Shown: positions 23,791 through 36,332 of the stretch, piece after piece
Position numbering within the stretch: position 1 is the first letter of the stretch
How the letters are laid out: each line of letters starts with the position of its first letter
From: Wuchereria bancrofti
Taxonomy: Eukaryota > Nematoda > Chromadorea > Rhabditida > Onchocercidae
Direction of reading: 5' to 3'
NCBI GenBank assembly: GCA_005281725.1
Contig: SSBO01000003.1
Span: 9,316,500-9,380,499, forward strand
Length of the DNA stretch: 64,000 nt
Notes under the pieces: generated by a model
Databases searched by the model: none
What the model was told of the DNA's origin: nothing
What the model saw: only the letters and a program-made list of their open reading frames with translations
Translations under genes and position numbers: made by a program

Positions 23791-26529
23791 AAATATAAAC
23801 GATTTTTGCATAGGTTAAATTGCACATTTGTTTTAAAATAAATTTAGTAGAAAAAAAATGAAAAAGTTTTTTTTTTTGAAGGGAAAAATTATTTTAAAAT
23901 TCAAAAAATTTCATTAAATTAACCAATAATGATAACAAAAGATTAAGAAAAAATCTTTTCATTCCTTTTTTTTCTTTAAACTAAATCAATAAATAAGGTA
24001 TCATAAAATTTTAGGTGAAATTTTTGATCTTATATCAATCTTTATCATTAATTCTATTTTCTCCTTCTCTCTTTTTCCCTCTCTTTTTTTTATTTGTTTA
24101 TTTATCTTTTTCAATGAAAAATAATTTTCTTTTCTTTTTTATTTTAGTGTTTATACAAATTAAAATATAAGAAATATTGGCGAAAAAAAAAAGAACAATG
24201 AATATTTCCTCTAATCATATCAAACTTATCAATGAAATGTACGCATATTTTCATCGATCGATATATTGGTGAAGAATTTTTCTAGAAATATAATATGTAG
24301 TAATGATTTTATCGTTAATAATATTTATCAAAGATTATGAAATTAAAGAAAGAAAGAAAAAAAAAACAAAAATAAAAAAAAAATGTTGAATAAATTTATT
24401 TTGTTCATGTAGAATACAATTAAATCATCTTATATATTTTGAAATGAAAATGAGAAGTAATTAAATTTATCACTAACAAATATTTTACTTATAACAAAAT
24501 TTAATTAAAATAATACAACTAATAAAGTATTGCTTCAATATGGCTTAAAATATAAGCAAAAAGAGTGAAATAAATGTGAAAAATGATATGTAAATAAATG
24601 AATGAGATAAATTGTTGTTTTAGAAAAAAATTCCTCCAAAATAATAATTTAAAAATTAAACTAAGTTAAGCTAAAAAAAAAAGTTACTTGCATTGAATGT
24701 TGATATTATTTTTGATCAAAGTTTAAGTAAATGAAATGAATGTTTAGTCAATAATTGATTTAATATTTCTTGTAATCATTTGTAAAATTAAGAATTAAAG
24801 TAATAAAGTATTATCAATTAATCAATATATTGCGACAAAAGAAAGTAAATGATAAGTAATAAACGCAAGTTTGATATAAACTTTATTATATTTGTTGAAT
24901 TATAATCAGCTTTATGAGATTTTTGATTTTTGATAATGATAATGCTCATATTCATTCGTAAACAGTGTCACATTGATGTCACATTAATAATATATATCAA
25001 AGAAGGCGACATTATTTGAAAAATAATGTATGAAAATGAGCATTAAAAATAATTAACTGTAAAATTTATAATGAATTAAAAGAAATTGAAGATAAATGAA
25101 TTAACAATGCGTAAAAGACACATTTGCATGCCTTGGAATTAGCGTTATCATATATTTGTTGACCACTTACAAATAATTAATAATCAATAGTAATAATGAT
25201 AATAATAGTAATAATAATAATTATAAATAATGATAATAAAGTATTAATATTAATGATAATTAAAGTATTAACAATGATAGCAGTAAGCATAATCAATTTG
25301 TGAAAAAATGTATAAGAAAGTTTTTATTGCAAAAATATATGCGAAGGAAAATGGGTCGAAATTTCAACTTATAAAATTAACTGATAATTCAGAGGAAAAG
25401 TAAAACTTATGAATGATTTTTTTTTTTTATTTTTTAAAATTGTTTAAAAATTTCTTAAAAAAATTTCGAAAAATATTGGTTTTTATTCTAGCTATTGAAT
25501 ATGGAAAAAAATGATGAAAACATTTTAGTATTCCAATATTATAATAAAAAAAAATTTTTAAAAATTTAAAAATCATAACAAAAGAATCCGAAATTTTAGA
25601 ATTTTTTGAACTGATTAATTAATTCGGAAATGAAATTGTATAGAATAAAAATTTTATAATAATGTCTATGCATTTGACCATTTTGTATTCTCAAAGTAAT
25701 AAACAAAATGAAAACATACGATTAGATTATAGTTTAAAAACAAATATTTAATTAAATTAAATATTTACTCTGAGCAAATTATGTTATTAGTGTTTTTTGA
25801 CATCATTCAAAATATTTTGTGGTATGAAAAAAAAAATCGAACTTAAACCAATTGATTTAATTATAAGCAAACTGTATCTAATATTTATTTTTTGATTAAA
25901 ATGAAATTCAAAATTTAATAATGTTCAAGATGCTTAATTATTAATGATACATAATTTAGATTTTTTTTAAAACAATACTTAACTATCAGCACTGTAAAAG
26001 ATGAAAAACTGAATTCTGAATTCAATCAATAAAATTTGTTATTTTTTAATAAATTGTTAATTAATTGTCTTAATTATTGTTAAATAATTAACGCTTCTAT
26101 CAATGAAATTTGTTATTTTTCAGTAAATGCTTGCGAGGAAATTATTGTTAATTAGTATTGACCGACTTAATTATACTTCTAAAAATGAAGTAATAATAAT
26201 TTAGTATAAAATTTAACTTGAAATGATTAAGCTAAATTATCTAAGGAAAGAAATCCAAAAAGAAAAATATATATTTGGCCAAAATATTATTGCTTGGCTT
26301 AGGATCATTCAAATAATAAATGTGTTATGTACGAGCCTGAATTAAATAATAAAAACTTAATATAAAAATTCAACTTGGAGTGATTAATTAAATAATTCAT
26401 GGAATGAAATTTAAAAAAGAAGAAAAAAATTAGATTTGGCCAAAATATTATTACTTGGCTTTGAAACATTGAAATAATAAATGAATTATATATCAGCCTG
26501 AAATCATTTCATTTTTTTTTTTTTTAAAT
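23791..26529. other. Long intergenic region, no gene seen
   Basis: About 2.7 kb of A+T-rich DNA on which both strands are stop-rich. Holds homopolymer runs, an (AAT)-rich patch at about 25180-25260, and a weak direct repeat of AATAATAA...TTAATATAAAATTCAACTTG...GGCCAAAATATTATTGCTTGGCTT type at about 26190-26305 and 26340-26465 (the TTTGGCCAAAATATTATT-CTTGGCTT stretch is shared). 3' UTRs of both neighbours converge here. Confidence 0.6.
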
Positions 26530-27735
26530 TTAAATCTTCTTTATTTGTTGACCATGAATATTTTTAGCACCGGCTCGCAGCAATTCAATTTCATCCTTTG
26601 CGCCAACACTCACTTTTGGAGCTGTTACCTATGCAAAAAAAAAAAATTTTACTATTAAAATAAAAACATTTGAAAAAAAAATTTTTTTTAAATTATTAAT
26701 ATTTTTTTAAAAGTTTTTAAAATAAAAAAAAAAACGAAAAATTTATAGTGAAATATTCTTGTAATTTTCATATTTTATGCTCACATTTTTATGATTAAAA
26801 AGAAATAATAAAACAAGTGTTTCATTTTAAAGAAAAAATTTCAAAAAAAAATCTTTTTCTGCAGTTTTTTTTCATATTTTCTAAATTTATAATTTTTAAT
26901 TTCCAATTTTTTATAATTATATGCATTTAAATCTATTAAACATATTTTGGGAGAATAAAAAAAAAAAATCAAATGATTCCTTTTTTCCATTTTTTTTTAA
27001 AGATATATTTTGTATTTCATATTATTAAAAAAATAAGTACATCCTTAATTGATAGTTATTTGTGGTACCACACAGAATTACAGTAACTTTTTTTAGCGAA
27101 TTTAAAAAAAAGAAAAAAAAATTAAACAAAACATAATGGTATTGAAAGAAAAATCTATTACTAATTAAATTTTATTTTTAAAAAATAAAAATAATCTAGA
27201 AAATAGATATCTATCTAAGTAAATGATTTAAAATTATTATAAAAGAAAAAATTTCCATTTATTTTTTGATGAATAATTACCCTTTATAGTTTGTCAANNN
27301 NNNTATTGAAAGAAAAATCTATTACTAATTAAATTTTATTTTTAAAAAATAAAAATAATCTAGAAAATAGATATCTATCTAAGTAAATGATTTAAAATTA
27401 TTATAAAAGAAAAAATTTCCATTTATTTTTTGATGAATAATTACCCTTTATAGTTTGTCAAATATAAACTAATTCATTAAAAATTTGCTAACATTCTGTC
27501 AAAATCTACTAATTAATAATATAATTAGTGCTAAATGCAGTTTTTTTTAATAGGATACTATAAAATAAAAACATTTCTTGATCTTAATTAAATTTAATTA
27601 AATTAAATTGAATACCGATGAAGGTGATGGTGGTGGACATGGTGGTGATGGATTTTGTACTTTATCTTCTGCAATTATTTTTACATGAGCTTGATGGCTA
27701 TTACCATGTGACAAAATTCCTTTCTTCTGCGACAT
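26530..27735 (-). CDS. 72-residue protein, possibly DAP1-like
   Basis: Two exons, 27735-27616 and 26628-26530, join at phase 0 and encode 72 residues with a TAA stop. The start ATG follows a TTTTATAG site by one base, a likely spliced-leader acceptor. The protein is basic at the start (MSQKKGILSHGNSHQAHVK), has a proline tract (PSPPCPPPSPSS), then a VGAKDEIELLRAGAKNIH segment. The order PSPP, a small hydrophobic patch, G.KD, and A...H resembles the death-associated protein 1 family by eye, but the likeness is short and I would not assign it. No signal peptide or membrane segment. The intron carries the 158-bp echo around the N run at 27298. Confidence 0.62.
27140..27461. repeat. Gap-flanking 158-bp duplication (probable assembly artefact)
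   Basis: 27140-27297 and 27304-27461 appear identical, separated by six N. Both lie in the intron of the 72-residue gene, so coding sequence is unaffected but intron length is overstated. Confidence 0.9.
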
Positions 27736-28617
27736 CCTATAAAATTTATTTTTTATTATTTTCTTTGCTAAAAAATTCTTTGTATTATTAAATTTTACAT
27801 GAATTATATCTTTTTTTACACTTTCTTTCACCATATCATATATTTTTCTCTTTTACTTTTTTTAATTTTTAATGATTTGGTCATTTAACTTAACTAGTAA
27901 TTAGATAACTTAAATATTAATTAGATAACTAATTAGTATTAACTAATTAATTATTAGATAAATAATTATGATTAATTAGGTAACTAACTAGTAGTTAGGT
28001 AACTTAACTAGTAATTAGACAAGATTCAAAATGAGTTTATTAGTAAGTTTGCTTTAAAAACTTTTAATACATTTTAGCATAATATTAAGCAGTTTGCTTG
28101 CATCTACTTTAATTTTAACTTTTCAACTATTTTCAATTTATTTACTACTTATCAGTTTATTCTTTTTGTTTGGGGCGTTATATATTTACCATTCTCAAAA
28201 TCATAAAAATAAAATGTTTGAATTAAATTCCAGTATAATCATTGAATGATGACGAAAAAAAATGATCAGGTTAAAGGTCAACAAATATTAATGAAATTAG
28301 TTAAATTACTTTATTTATGGCATTAATAAATTTTGAGAAAGTAGAAAATGATACCTATCAGTTTGTTATGCTTTTATATAAAATGATTTAATACTAATTT
28401 AATTTGCTAAAAAAATAATTTTGATATGCAAAATAATTCTCTTTTCCTCTCTCTCTCTCTCTCCCTCTCTCCTTCTCACTTTATTTAATTAAACATAAAA
28501 TTAAAATTTAATTTTCATTCCTAATACGATAACTATTTAAAAAGGATAATTTTAATTATTTAAGTATATTTACAAATTTCATTCATACAATACGGTGATA
28601 ATAAATATATTTCATTG
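27736..28617. other. Divergent promoter interval, no gene seen
   Basis: Lies between two divergently transcribed starts. About 27885-28020 holds many short repeats of TAACTAGTAATTAG and TTAGATAACT. A (CT)n tract lies at about 28440-28475. No coding signal. Confidence 0.6.
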
Positions 28618-31600
28618 ATGTATCGTTATAAGGAGAGAAAGCGATCTGAATCAGATTCAACAAGACGAAAGTATGAAAATAATTATCATTATTATCAATT
28701 ATGTTATCATTAATTTATTTCATCATCATCAACCATTGATTAATTATGTTATTATCATTAAGCGTAGATTATCATTATCAACAATTATCACTTTTTTATG
28801 TTTATTTATTTTGCACAATTATATAATTAAATGATTTATGATAAAAAAAAAATGGTTTACTGATAACATGTGTATCATTTATCAATTATAATTAAATGAT
28901 TTATGATAAAAAATGATTTATTGATAACGTACGTATCATTTATCAACTATGCTAATATAATCAATGATATCAGTAGCTAATCTAATTTAGTGGTTATGAG
29001 CCAATAGCGCAATTTGGAAGTTCACAAATACCGCCAGATTATTTGGTACATGAAGCAAATGATGGACGATTAGTATATTAAAATTATTAATTTATTTTTA
29101 AATTATTTCAAATATAACAATCAAATATTGATAAAAATTAGCAAATATATTTTGTTTATTCAAAAATTTGATTCAAATTATTTTAATTAATTTTTTTTTT
29201 GCTACTTTTTACGATTCATTTTCGATTCATTTTCTCTTTTCTTTCCCTTTTTTTTTGTTGCTATAATCTTTCTAATGCATTTTTTAGGTTAGTAATATTA
29301 AAATTTTAAATTTAATCAATCATAATTGAAATATCAATTTTAGCAATAAGCAAATTGTCATTCATTTTTATTACTTGTAATTAAAATTTTAATTTCACTT
29401 TTTTTCTTTTTTGTTTACAGATAAGTGATAGTTATGAAGTTGAATGGCCAAAGCGCCCACAATTTGGTCAATATGCAAAAGAAAGCAATGTATTGCAATT
29501 TAATTAACAAATTATTAACAATTTGTTTAGTAAACTATTAAAAATTTAATTAGCAAATTATTAACAAATTATTTATACAAATTTTTAACATTTTTTTTAT
29601 AATTAAAAAATTACTAAATGCAAATTTTTATAGCATTAATAAGTATTCCATTTTTTAAAATATTGAGCAAATTACTTTTTTATTATTTTTTTTCTTTTGA
29701 AAATTATTTTGAATTTTGAATTTAACAATTTAATTACATTTAAAAGTAAATAGTTAAAAAAAAGTAAAGGTAAAAATTTTTTACAGGAAAGAATTTCATC
29801 ACCGTATATTAAACAATCTAATAAGCATGATTATCGATCAAGTGAAACGACAACATACAGGTATGTCAATTAATTAAATTAATTAGTGACAAAAGAATAG
29901 ATGACATTTTTATAAAATTAGCAATAAATAATTAACAAATGATTACTTTTTATTCTAGTAAACAATAAAAAGTATTATATTTAATATTATGTTATTAAGT
30001 TAATAACTATTATATTATTATTGCATTATGTTATTAAGTTAATAAGTATTATATTATTATTTTTCTTTCCTTTATGTATTAAATATCCAGTAAACATAGG
30101 TTAATAACTATTATATTATTATTTTTTCATATATTAAATACAATTAATGAATTTAAATAAAATTGCGAGAAAAAAAAAGTCAAATAAAAGGAAAAAATGA
30201 AAAAAACGGAATGAGTAAAATGCTGAAAACAAAAAAAAAGGAAATGAAATAAATATTTGATTGAAATAATATTTATAATTATATTAATTAATTAATTAAT
30301 ATAAGTTTTCTCTCATCTTTTTCTTTTTTTTTTTCTTTTGAGGAATAAAGGACATCATCGAAAGACAAAAGGTCATATGAAAAAAGCTCATCATGATTAT
30401 TCAATTGAAAAGGTCAGATATGAAATTTAATTTTTGTCTTTTTTAGAAATTTAAATTTGAAACAATAAAATATTGGATAAATTGGTATATATAATTATTT
30501 AAGTATCATTTACTGCTTCTATTAATACACATTTTTTTTTACCAAATTACTGCAAAAAGAAGTTATACTTTTTTTTAAAATTTATTAATGTATATATATT
30601 TTTTTAACAAATTATTATAGAAGGGAATTATAATCTTATTAATTAATTTAATTTAAATTTATTAATGTGTATATTTTTTTAAACAAATTATTGTAAAAGG
30701 GAATTATAATCTTATAAATTAATTTAATAAATATATTTTTAATCATTCATTATCAGACAACAATTAATGAAGCAAAANATAGAAGGGAATTATAATCTTA
30801 TTAATTAATTTAATTTAAATTTATTAATGTGTATATTTTTTTAAACAAATTATTGTAAAAGGGAATTATAATCTTATAAATTAATTTAATAAATATATTT
30901 TTAATCATTCATTATCAGACAACAATTAATGAAGCAAAAAATGATGATGACGATGATGATGATGAAAGTCATTTTTTTGTTGGTAAGTAAACTTTTTTTA
31001 AGTTTAATAAATTTTTGTAATAAAAATAGAAAAAATTTTTGCAATAAAATAAAAATACCATGTTTGCGTTCTTTTTTTTAAATTATTTAACATCTATTTG
31101 TTATAGATAAACTTTAAATATGATAATTTTTTTTATTGTTACTTTTTTTATTGTACTTAAAAAAATGAATGGTTAAAAATATATTTATTAATTACTGTTG
31201 GATCGGTTCAACATATATTTCATTGTTTTAATTGATAATTTTAAGAATTCATTGAAATTATCCACAAAAAGTTTATCAAATTCTTTGTTACGTATATTTT
31301 TGTCATTTTTTAAAATTCTCCCTTAAAATAGTTTACTAATTAGCAATTAATATTTTTCAAAAATTCATCTTTTTTCTTTAACGATTAAATAAATTGCATT
31401 TAACATTTTTGGAAAAAAAAGAGCATAAAATTCGTTTTTAAAATAATCTACTAATTAGCAATTTTATGCTTTTAAAATAATTGTTTATGAAATAAAATAT
31501 CAATTTTTTATTTATTTCTTTTTCATTTAATTGATTATACTTAAATTTAGTTCAGAAATTATCATATTTAAATGTTTAGTTTTATTTTAATACTCATTTC

Positions 31601-33444
31601 TTAATCAAATTTATTTCCTAAATTTATTTCTTTTTAATAAGATCTAATCTAAATTCACATCAAAACCATCAGAATTGAAAAAAAAGTTAAGGTGGAATAC
31701 TTTTCTTTTTTTTTCATTTAATTGATTATGCTTAAATTTAACTCAAAAATTAGCATACTTAAACTTTTAGTTTTATTTTAATATTCGTTTCTTAATCAAA
31801 TTTATTTCTTAATTTATTTCTTTTTAATAAGATTAAAAAAAAGAGAAAACTAATTAAATTTAAATTCAAAATTAAAAATTTCAATTCTTAAAATCAGTGA
31901 GCAATAATAAATTTTGTAGTAGTAGCAGCATCAAATGGAGTTTTCTTTCTCCTAAATTTATAGTAAATAATTTAATTCAAACTACTCTCTTCCAAGTTAA
32001 TTTTTTTAATCTTAATTAAAATATGCTAAATTAAATTTTGGCCTAAAATTAGAAATGAAATTGTTTAATTGAGGTGCGCAAACAATTCATACAGTATCAA
32101 AATTACTTCGTGAAAATGATTTTCGTCTTTACTATCAAATACCATCCAGAAAACAAAATGCTATTCCAATTCGTATACCACTTTGTTTAGCATATATGAG
32201 TGCTGCTGGAAAGGTAATTAATTAATTAATATTTTTTCTTGCAAAAAAAAATTTTAATTGATGATAATAAAATAAATCTAAATTAAATTTTACTAATTCA
32301 AAATATTATTGAGAAATTAATTTCAAATAGAATTACAAGATTGAAAAAAAAAAAGAAAACCAATTGAATTTTAGGATAAAAATTAAAAAGTTAAATTAGA
32401 GAAAATTAAAAATTAATAAATTTTACATCTTTTATTATTGAAAATAATTTTAAATAGAATTATAAGATAAAGAAAAATTTTAAAAAACTAATGAAATACT
32501 TCTTTTTCTTTTCTAAATTAAACAAATAAATTTAAGTTTAATAAATTTTAGATCTTTCATTATTTAAAATAATTTTAAATGGAAAACAAATTAAATATTT
32601 TTTCTAAACTAAACAAATAATTTTTTAGATTTATCACTATTGATAAATAATTTTGAATTCAATTATAACATTAGAAAAAAATCATATATTTTTCGTTCTT
32701 TTCTAAACTTAAATTTCCAAATTTATTATTGAAAATAATTTTAAATAAAATTACAAGATAAGAGAAAAAAATAAATTAAATATTTTTCCTCCATTTCTAA
32801 ACTTTAAACGAATAAATTTCTAAATTTATCGTTATTGAAAATAATTTTAAATAAAATTATAAGATTAAAAAAAGAAATTAAATATTTTTCGTCCTTTTCT
32901 AAGCTTTAAACAAGTAAATTTTTAAATTTATTATTGTTGATAAATAATTTTGAATTCAATTATGGAATTCAAAAAAAAAAATTAAACAACAAATTAAATA
33001 TTTTTCGTCCTTTTCTAAGCTTTAAACAAGTAAATTTCTAGATTTATCATTATTGATAAATAATTTTGAAGAGAATTATATGCAAAAAATTAAAAATCAA
33101 TAAAATTTAGGTCTTTCATTATCGAAAATAATTTCAAATAGAATTATAAGATTTAAAAAAAAAAAAACAAACAAACAAATTAAATATTTTTCGCTCTTTT
33201 TTAAATTTTAAACTAAATAAATTTTTAGATTTATCATTTTCCAATTTCTTGTACAATTGATGAAAAAACTGGTAGAAAATCGTGGCGTGTATTATACGGT
33301 GATTCAAGGCCATTAACATTTACAACTTTATCAGCTTTAGTAAAATATCATAAAATTTATTCATATATGGATCCAAAAACAGGTGCCATTGATACATTCC
33401 CGGTTTGGAAAGGTGCTATAATTGATTTTGATGATGCTGATTAA
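28618..33444 (+). CDS. Protein with a divergent C-terminal SH2-like domain
   Basis: Eight exons in phase: 28618-28670, 28991-29072, 29421-29489, 29787-29860, 30343-30412, 30919-30982, 32074-32213, 33229-33444; 255 residues, TAA stop, AATAAA soon after. Residues 1-130 are polar and basic, with HHRKTKGHMKKAHH and then an acidic run of seven Asp. From about 132 the order fits an SH2 fold: FFVGAQTIHTVSKLLREND (betaA-alphaA, cf. W..G-x-I-x-R-x-x-A-x-x-LL), FRLYYQIP (betaB), IPLCLAYMSAAGKIYHFPIS (betaC-D), then LTFTTLSALVKYHKIYS (the F.SL..LV.YY helix). The betaB5 arginine of the FLVR motif that grips phosphotyrosine looks replaced: F-R-L-Y instead of F-L-V-R. It may therefore not bind phosphotyrosine canonically. 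Small SH2 proteins are common in nematodes; I cannot name this one. Two acceptors end in GAG. Confidence 0.78.
28671..28990. repeat. Tandem ~65-bp duplication in intron 1 of the SH2-like gene
   Basis: ATAATTAAATGATTTATGAT, an A-run, TTTA-TGATAAC and GTATCATTTATCAA occur twice, at about 28820-28883 and 28886-28948. A (CAT/TTA) rich patch precedes them. Confidence 0.75.
30617..30939. repeat. Gap-flanking 161-bp duplication overlapping a coding exon
   Basis: 30617-30777 and 30779-30939 appear identical around the single N at 30778. The first copy repeats the acceptor and first 21 bases of exon 6 (30757-30777). The complete exon is 30919-30982 and is the one to use. Confidence 0.9.
32230..33230. 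repeat. Decayed ~100-bp repeat array running into a splice acceptor
   Basis: The last intron of the SH2-like gene is filled by diverged units of the form TTAAATATTTTTCGTCCTTT, CTAAGCTTTAAACAAGTAAAT, TT(T/C)TAGATTTATCATTATTG, AAAATAATTTTAAATAGAAT, TATAAGATTAAA. Clear unit starts are near 32784, 32879, 32994 and 33179. The last unit supplies the TTTTTAG acceptor and the first bases (ATTTATCATT) of the final exon at 33229. Confidence 0.8.
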
Positions 33445-34595
33445 AATGATAATAAATAAATATGATAAATATTGATTAAATAAATATTAAAAATTTAAAA
33501 CAAAAAAAAAATTGATCAAAATAAAGTGAAAATATAATAAATAAAAGGTGATGATTAAGTCATTTTTATCATTGCTTTGCTAATTCAATTATCATTTTTT
33601 TAACTAATTAAATTTATTTTTATTTTTTTCTGTTTATTTATTTATTCTTTTTTAAATAAATGAATACATTTCCAGTTTAGAAAGGTGCTATAACTGATTT
33701 TGATCATTAAAATGATAATTCATGTACATACGTGCTGATAAAAATACGATAAATGTTGATTAAATTGATTGAATTAATTAAATCATTTTTGTCCTTATCT
33801 TACGAATTCAATTATTATTTTTAACTGAATTCAAATTAAATTTTCAAAAAATTTCACTAGAACTTTTTTCACCATTTACAGCAATTTTTTTTTTTTGAAG
33901 AAAAATTTTTACTTTTTTTGTTTAACTTTTTTGTTTCAAATTGATGATAATTTTGAAATAAAAATTCCTCTTCCTCTTTTTTTTCTCTTTTGTTATTTAA
34001 AAGAACAACAATGGTTTTCAAAAAAACAAAAAAATTCTACAAATGTTTTAATTAAAAAAAGATAATTTACAGTTTAATGTTTTAAAGCTGCCAATATTTA
34101 AAAGCAATTTTCTTTATTTTTCTGACACTAAATGTAAATTTTAATAACAAAAAAGATTTTTCTTTACAAACTTTTATCAATAGCAAAAAATTTTTGGTAA
34201 TAAAACTAAAGAAAAAATTTTTTTTTATAAAATAATGAAAAGATTTCTACTGTTATTTTTTTATCATTAAATAAAAATTATTTTTTCGTCTCAAAAACAG
34301 AAAAAAAAACAAAACATTAAAAATTAACAAAGAATTTTTCTTTCGTTTTGAAATTATCTTGCATAGTTTTAAGCTAAATTTTAAAAGTTAACATTGTTGT
34401 TTACAGAAATGATAGATTACACAAAAGTGCCTTTTTGTGAAACATTTTGATTTTCAAAAAAAAATTTTTTTTTAAAATTCTTTCCAATGATGATAAATTA
34501 CATTAGTGTTACTTACTTTAAGACTGATCTTGCACTGATTAGATCATTCAAAATTGGTGCTTCATTCTTATTTTCTTTCCATTCTTCTTCATTTT
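33445..34595. other. Intergenic, no gene seen
   Basis: 3' flank of the SH2-like gene. A short echo of the last exon, GTTTAGAAAGGTGCTATAA followed by TGATTTTGATCATT, lies at about 33675-33712 and resembles 33401-33440 of the exon. The remainder is homopolymer-rich. Confidence 0.6.
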
Positions 34596-34599
34596 CTCT

Positions 34600-35080
34600 C
34601 ATAGAATAACTGATAATGATAATAATATCACTTCTCTATTATAGAATAACTGATAATGATAATATCACTCCTTCTCTTCTGTATAATAACGATAATGATA
34701 ATAATATCCTCTTCTTTTATATAATAATTGATAACGATAGTAATATCATTTCTTCTCTTTTATATAATAACTGATATTGATAATGTCATTTCTCCTCTTT
34801 TATATGATAATTAATAATGATAATAATGTAATTTCTTCTCTGTTATAAAATAACTGATAATGATAATAATATCATTTTTCTATTATAGAATAACTGATAA
34901 TGATAATAATATCACTTTTCTATTGTAGCATAACTGATAATGATAATAGTATCATTCCTTCTCTTTTGTATAATAACCGATAATGGTAGTAATATCCTCT
35001 TCTTTTATATAATAATTGATAATGATAGTAATATCATTTCTTCTCTTATAATTACTGATAATGATAATAACCACTCATAT
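34600..35080. repeat. ~42-bp GATAAT minisatellite, about 12 units
   Basis: Imperfect units of TAATAACTGATAATGATAAT, AATATCA-TTCTTCTCTTTTATA repeat about a dozen times. Unit length varies between about 36 and 45 bases. Strongly asymmetric: GATAAT and TTCTTCTC blocks alternate. Confidence 0.88.
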
Positions 35081-36332
35081 CACTTGTTCAATTAAAAAAA
35101 AAAATTTAATTAAAGGAAATTCTAATAATGAAGAAAATTGTTTTTCTTAATTTTTTAGCAAAACATAAATTTGTTAGTGAGAAAAATTCCACTTTATTTC
35201 CAATTCTTTATTTTTTCCCTATTTTATGTTTTATCGTTTAAGATTAAATGTATTGCTAATAAATGAATAGAATTTCTCACAAAAAAAAAAAAATCTTATT
35301 GAATAACAAGGAGAGAGGGAGAGAGAGAGAGAGAAAAAGAAAGAGAGAGAAATTAGGACTGATTTTTATGCCATTTTTTTTCAAAAAAATAAAAATAAAC
35401 AAAAAGCTAATCATCCGTTTTCGTTAATTATTTGATGTTGTTTGGGAATAAATTTAGTAAGGAAATTAATTATATTTTAAAGGAATGAATAAATTAAGGG
35501 TGGGAAAAATTGAACATTCGTTGCCCGGGTAACCAAATAAATACCTTTTTATAATTAATAGTTAGCAGGAATTAATCTTCAATCTTTTAGCTCATTTTTA
35601 CTGTTATGTCATTCCATCTCATTTGATTAATATTTTTCTTGACAATAAATGATTTCAAATTTTGAATAATTTAATTTAATTATTTAACGAAATAATATTA
35701 ACAAATATTTCATCGACTATTATTAATTGCATTAATCAGAATTACAAATCATTATTTAACTTTTGATTATTAATTTATTATAACTGCAAAGATTAAATAT
35801 TTTTTATATGGCAAATGAATATTGTATAAGTTTTTTCCAATTTTTTTTTTTTTGTTAAAAAAAGTGTTTAAAAAGATGTTATTTTTGTTTAGAAATATTT
35901 TTTATTTATTTTTTCTCTTTTGGAAAAAAATATTTTACTGAAAAAATAAAGGAAAGGACAAAAAAAGAAAGCACAAGAAATTTTTTTTTTATTACTTTAT
36001 ATTTTTGAAATAATTTATTCCCTAATTTATTTGAACACGAATGAAACAACTGTTAAATAAATTTGATTTATGATCATTTTCTAAAATTAATTATAAAAAT
36101 AGCAAATAAAGATTGATTAGAAATTGCTGGAAATTTTTAATAATAATTAATGAAATATTCATCAAATATGTTTAAATTCAACCCATTGATTGTTGAATGA
36201 ATATTTTTGAAGGAAATGTAAAAAGAAAAAAATAAAAATTAAACAATTTTTGATGTATTCTATGAATTTTTGGATAAAAATAATTTAGCACAATTTATAA
36301 TACAACAAATAATTTATTTCAAATTAGTTTTT
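35081..36332. other. Intergenic, no gene seen
   Basis: A GA-rich tract (AGAGAGAGAGAGAG) lies at about 35312-35350 and an isolated GTTGCCCGGGTAAC near-palindrome at about 35521-35534. Otherwise A+T-rich with stops in all frames. Confidence 0.6.
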
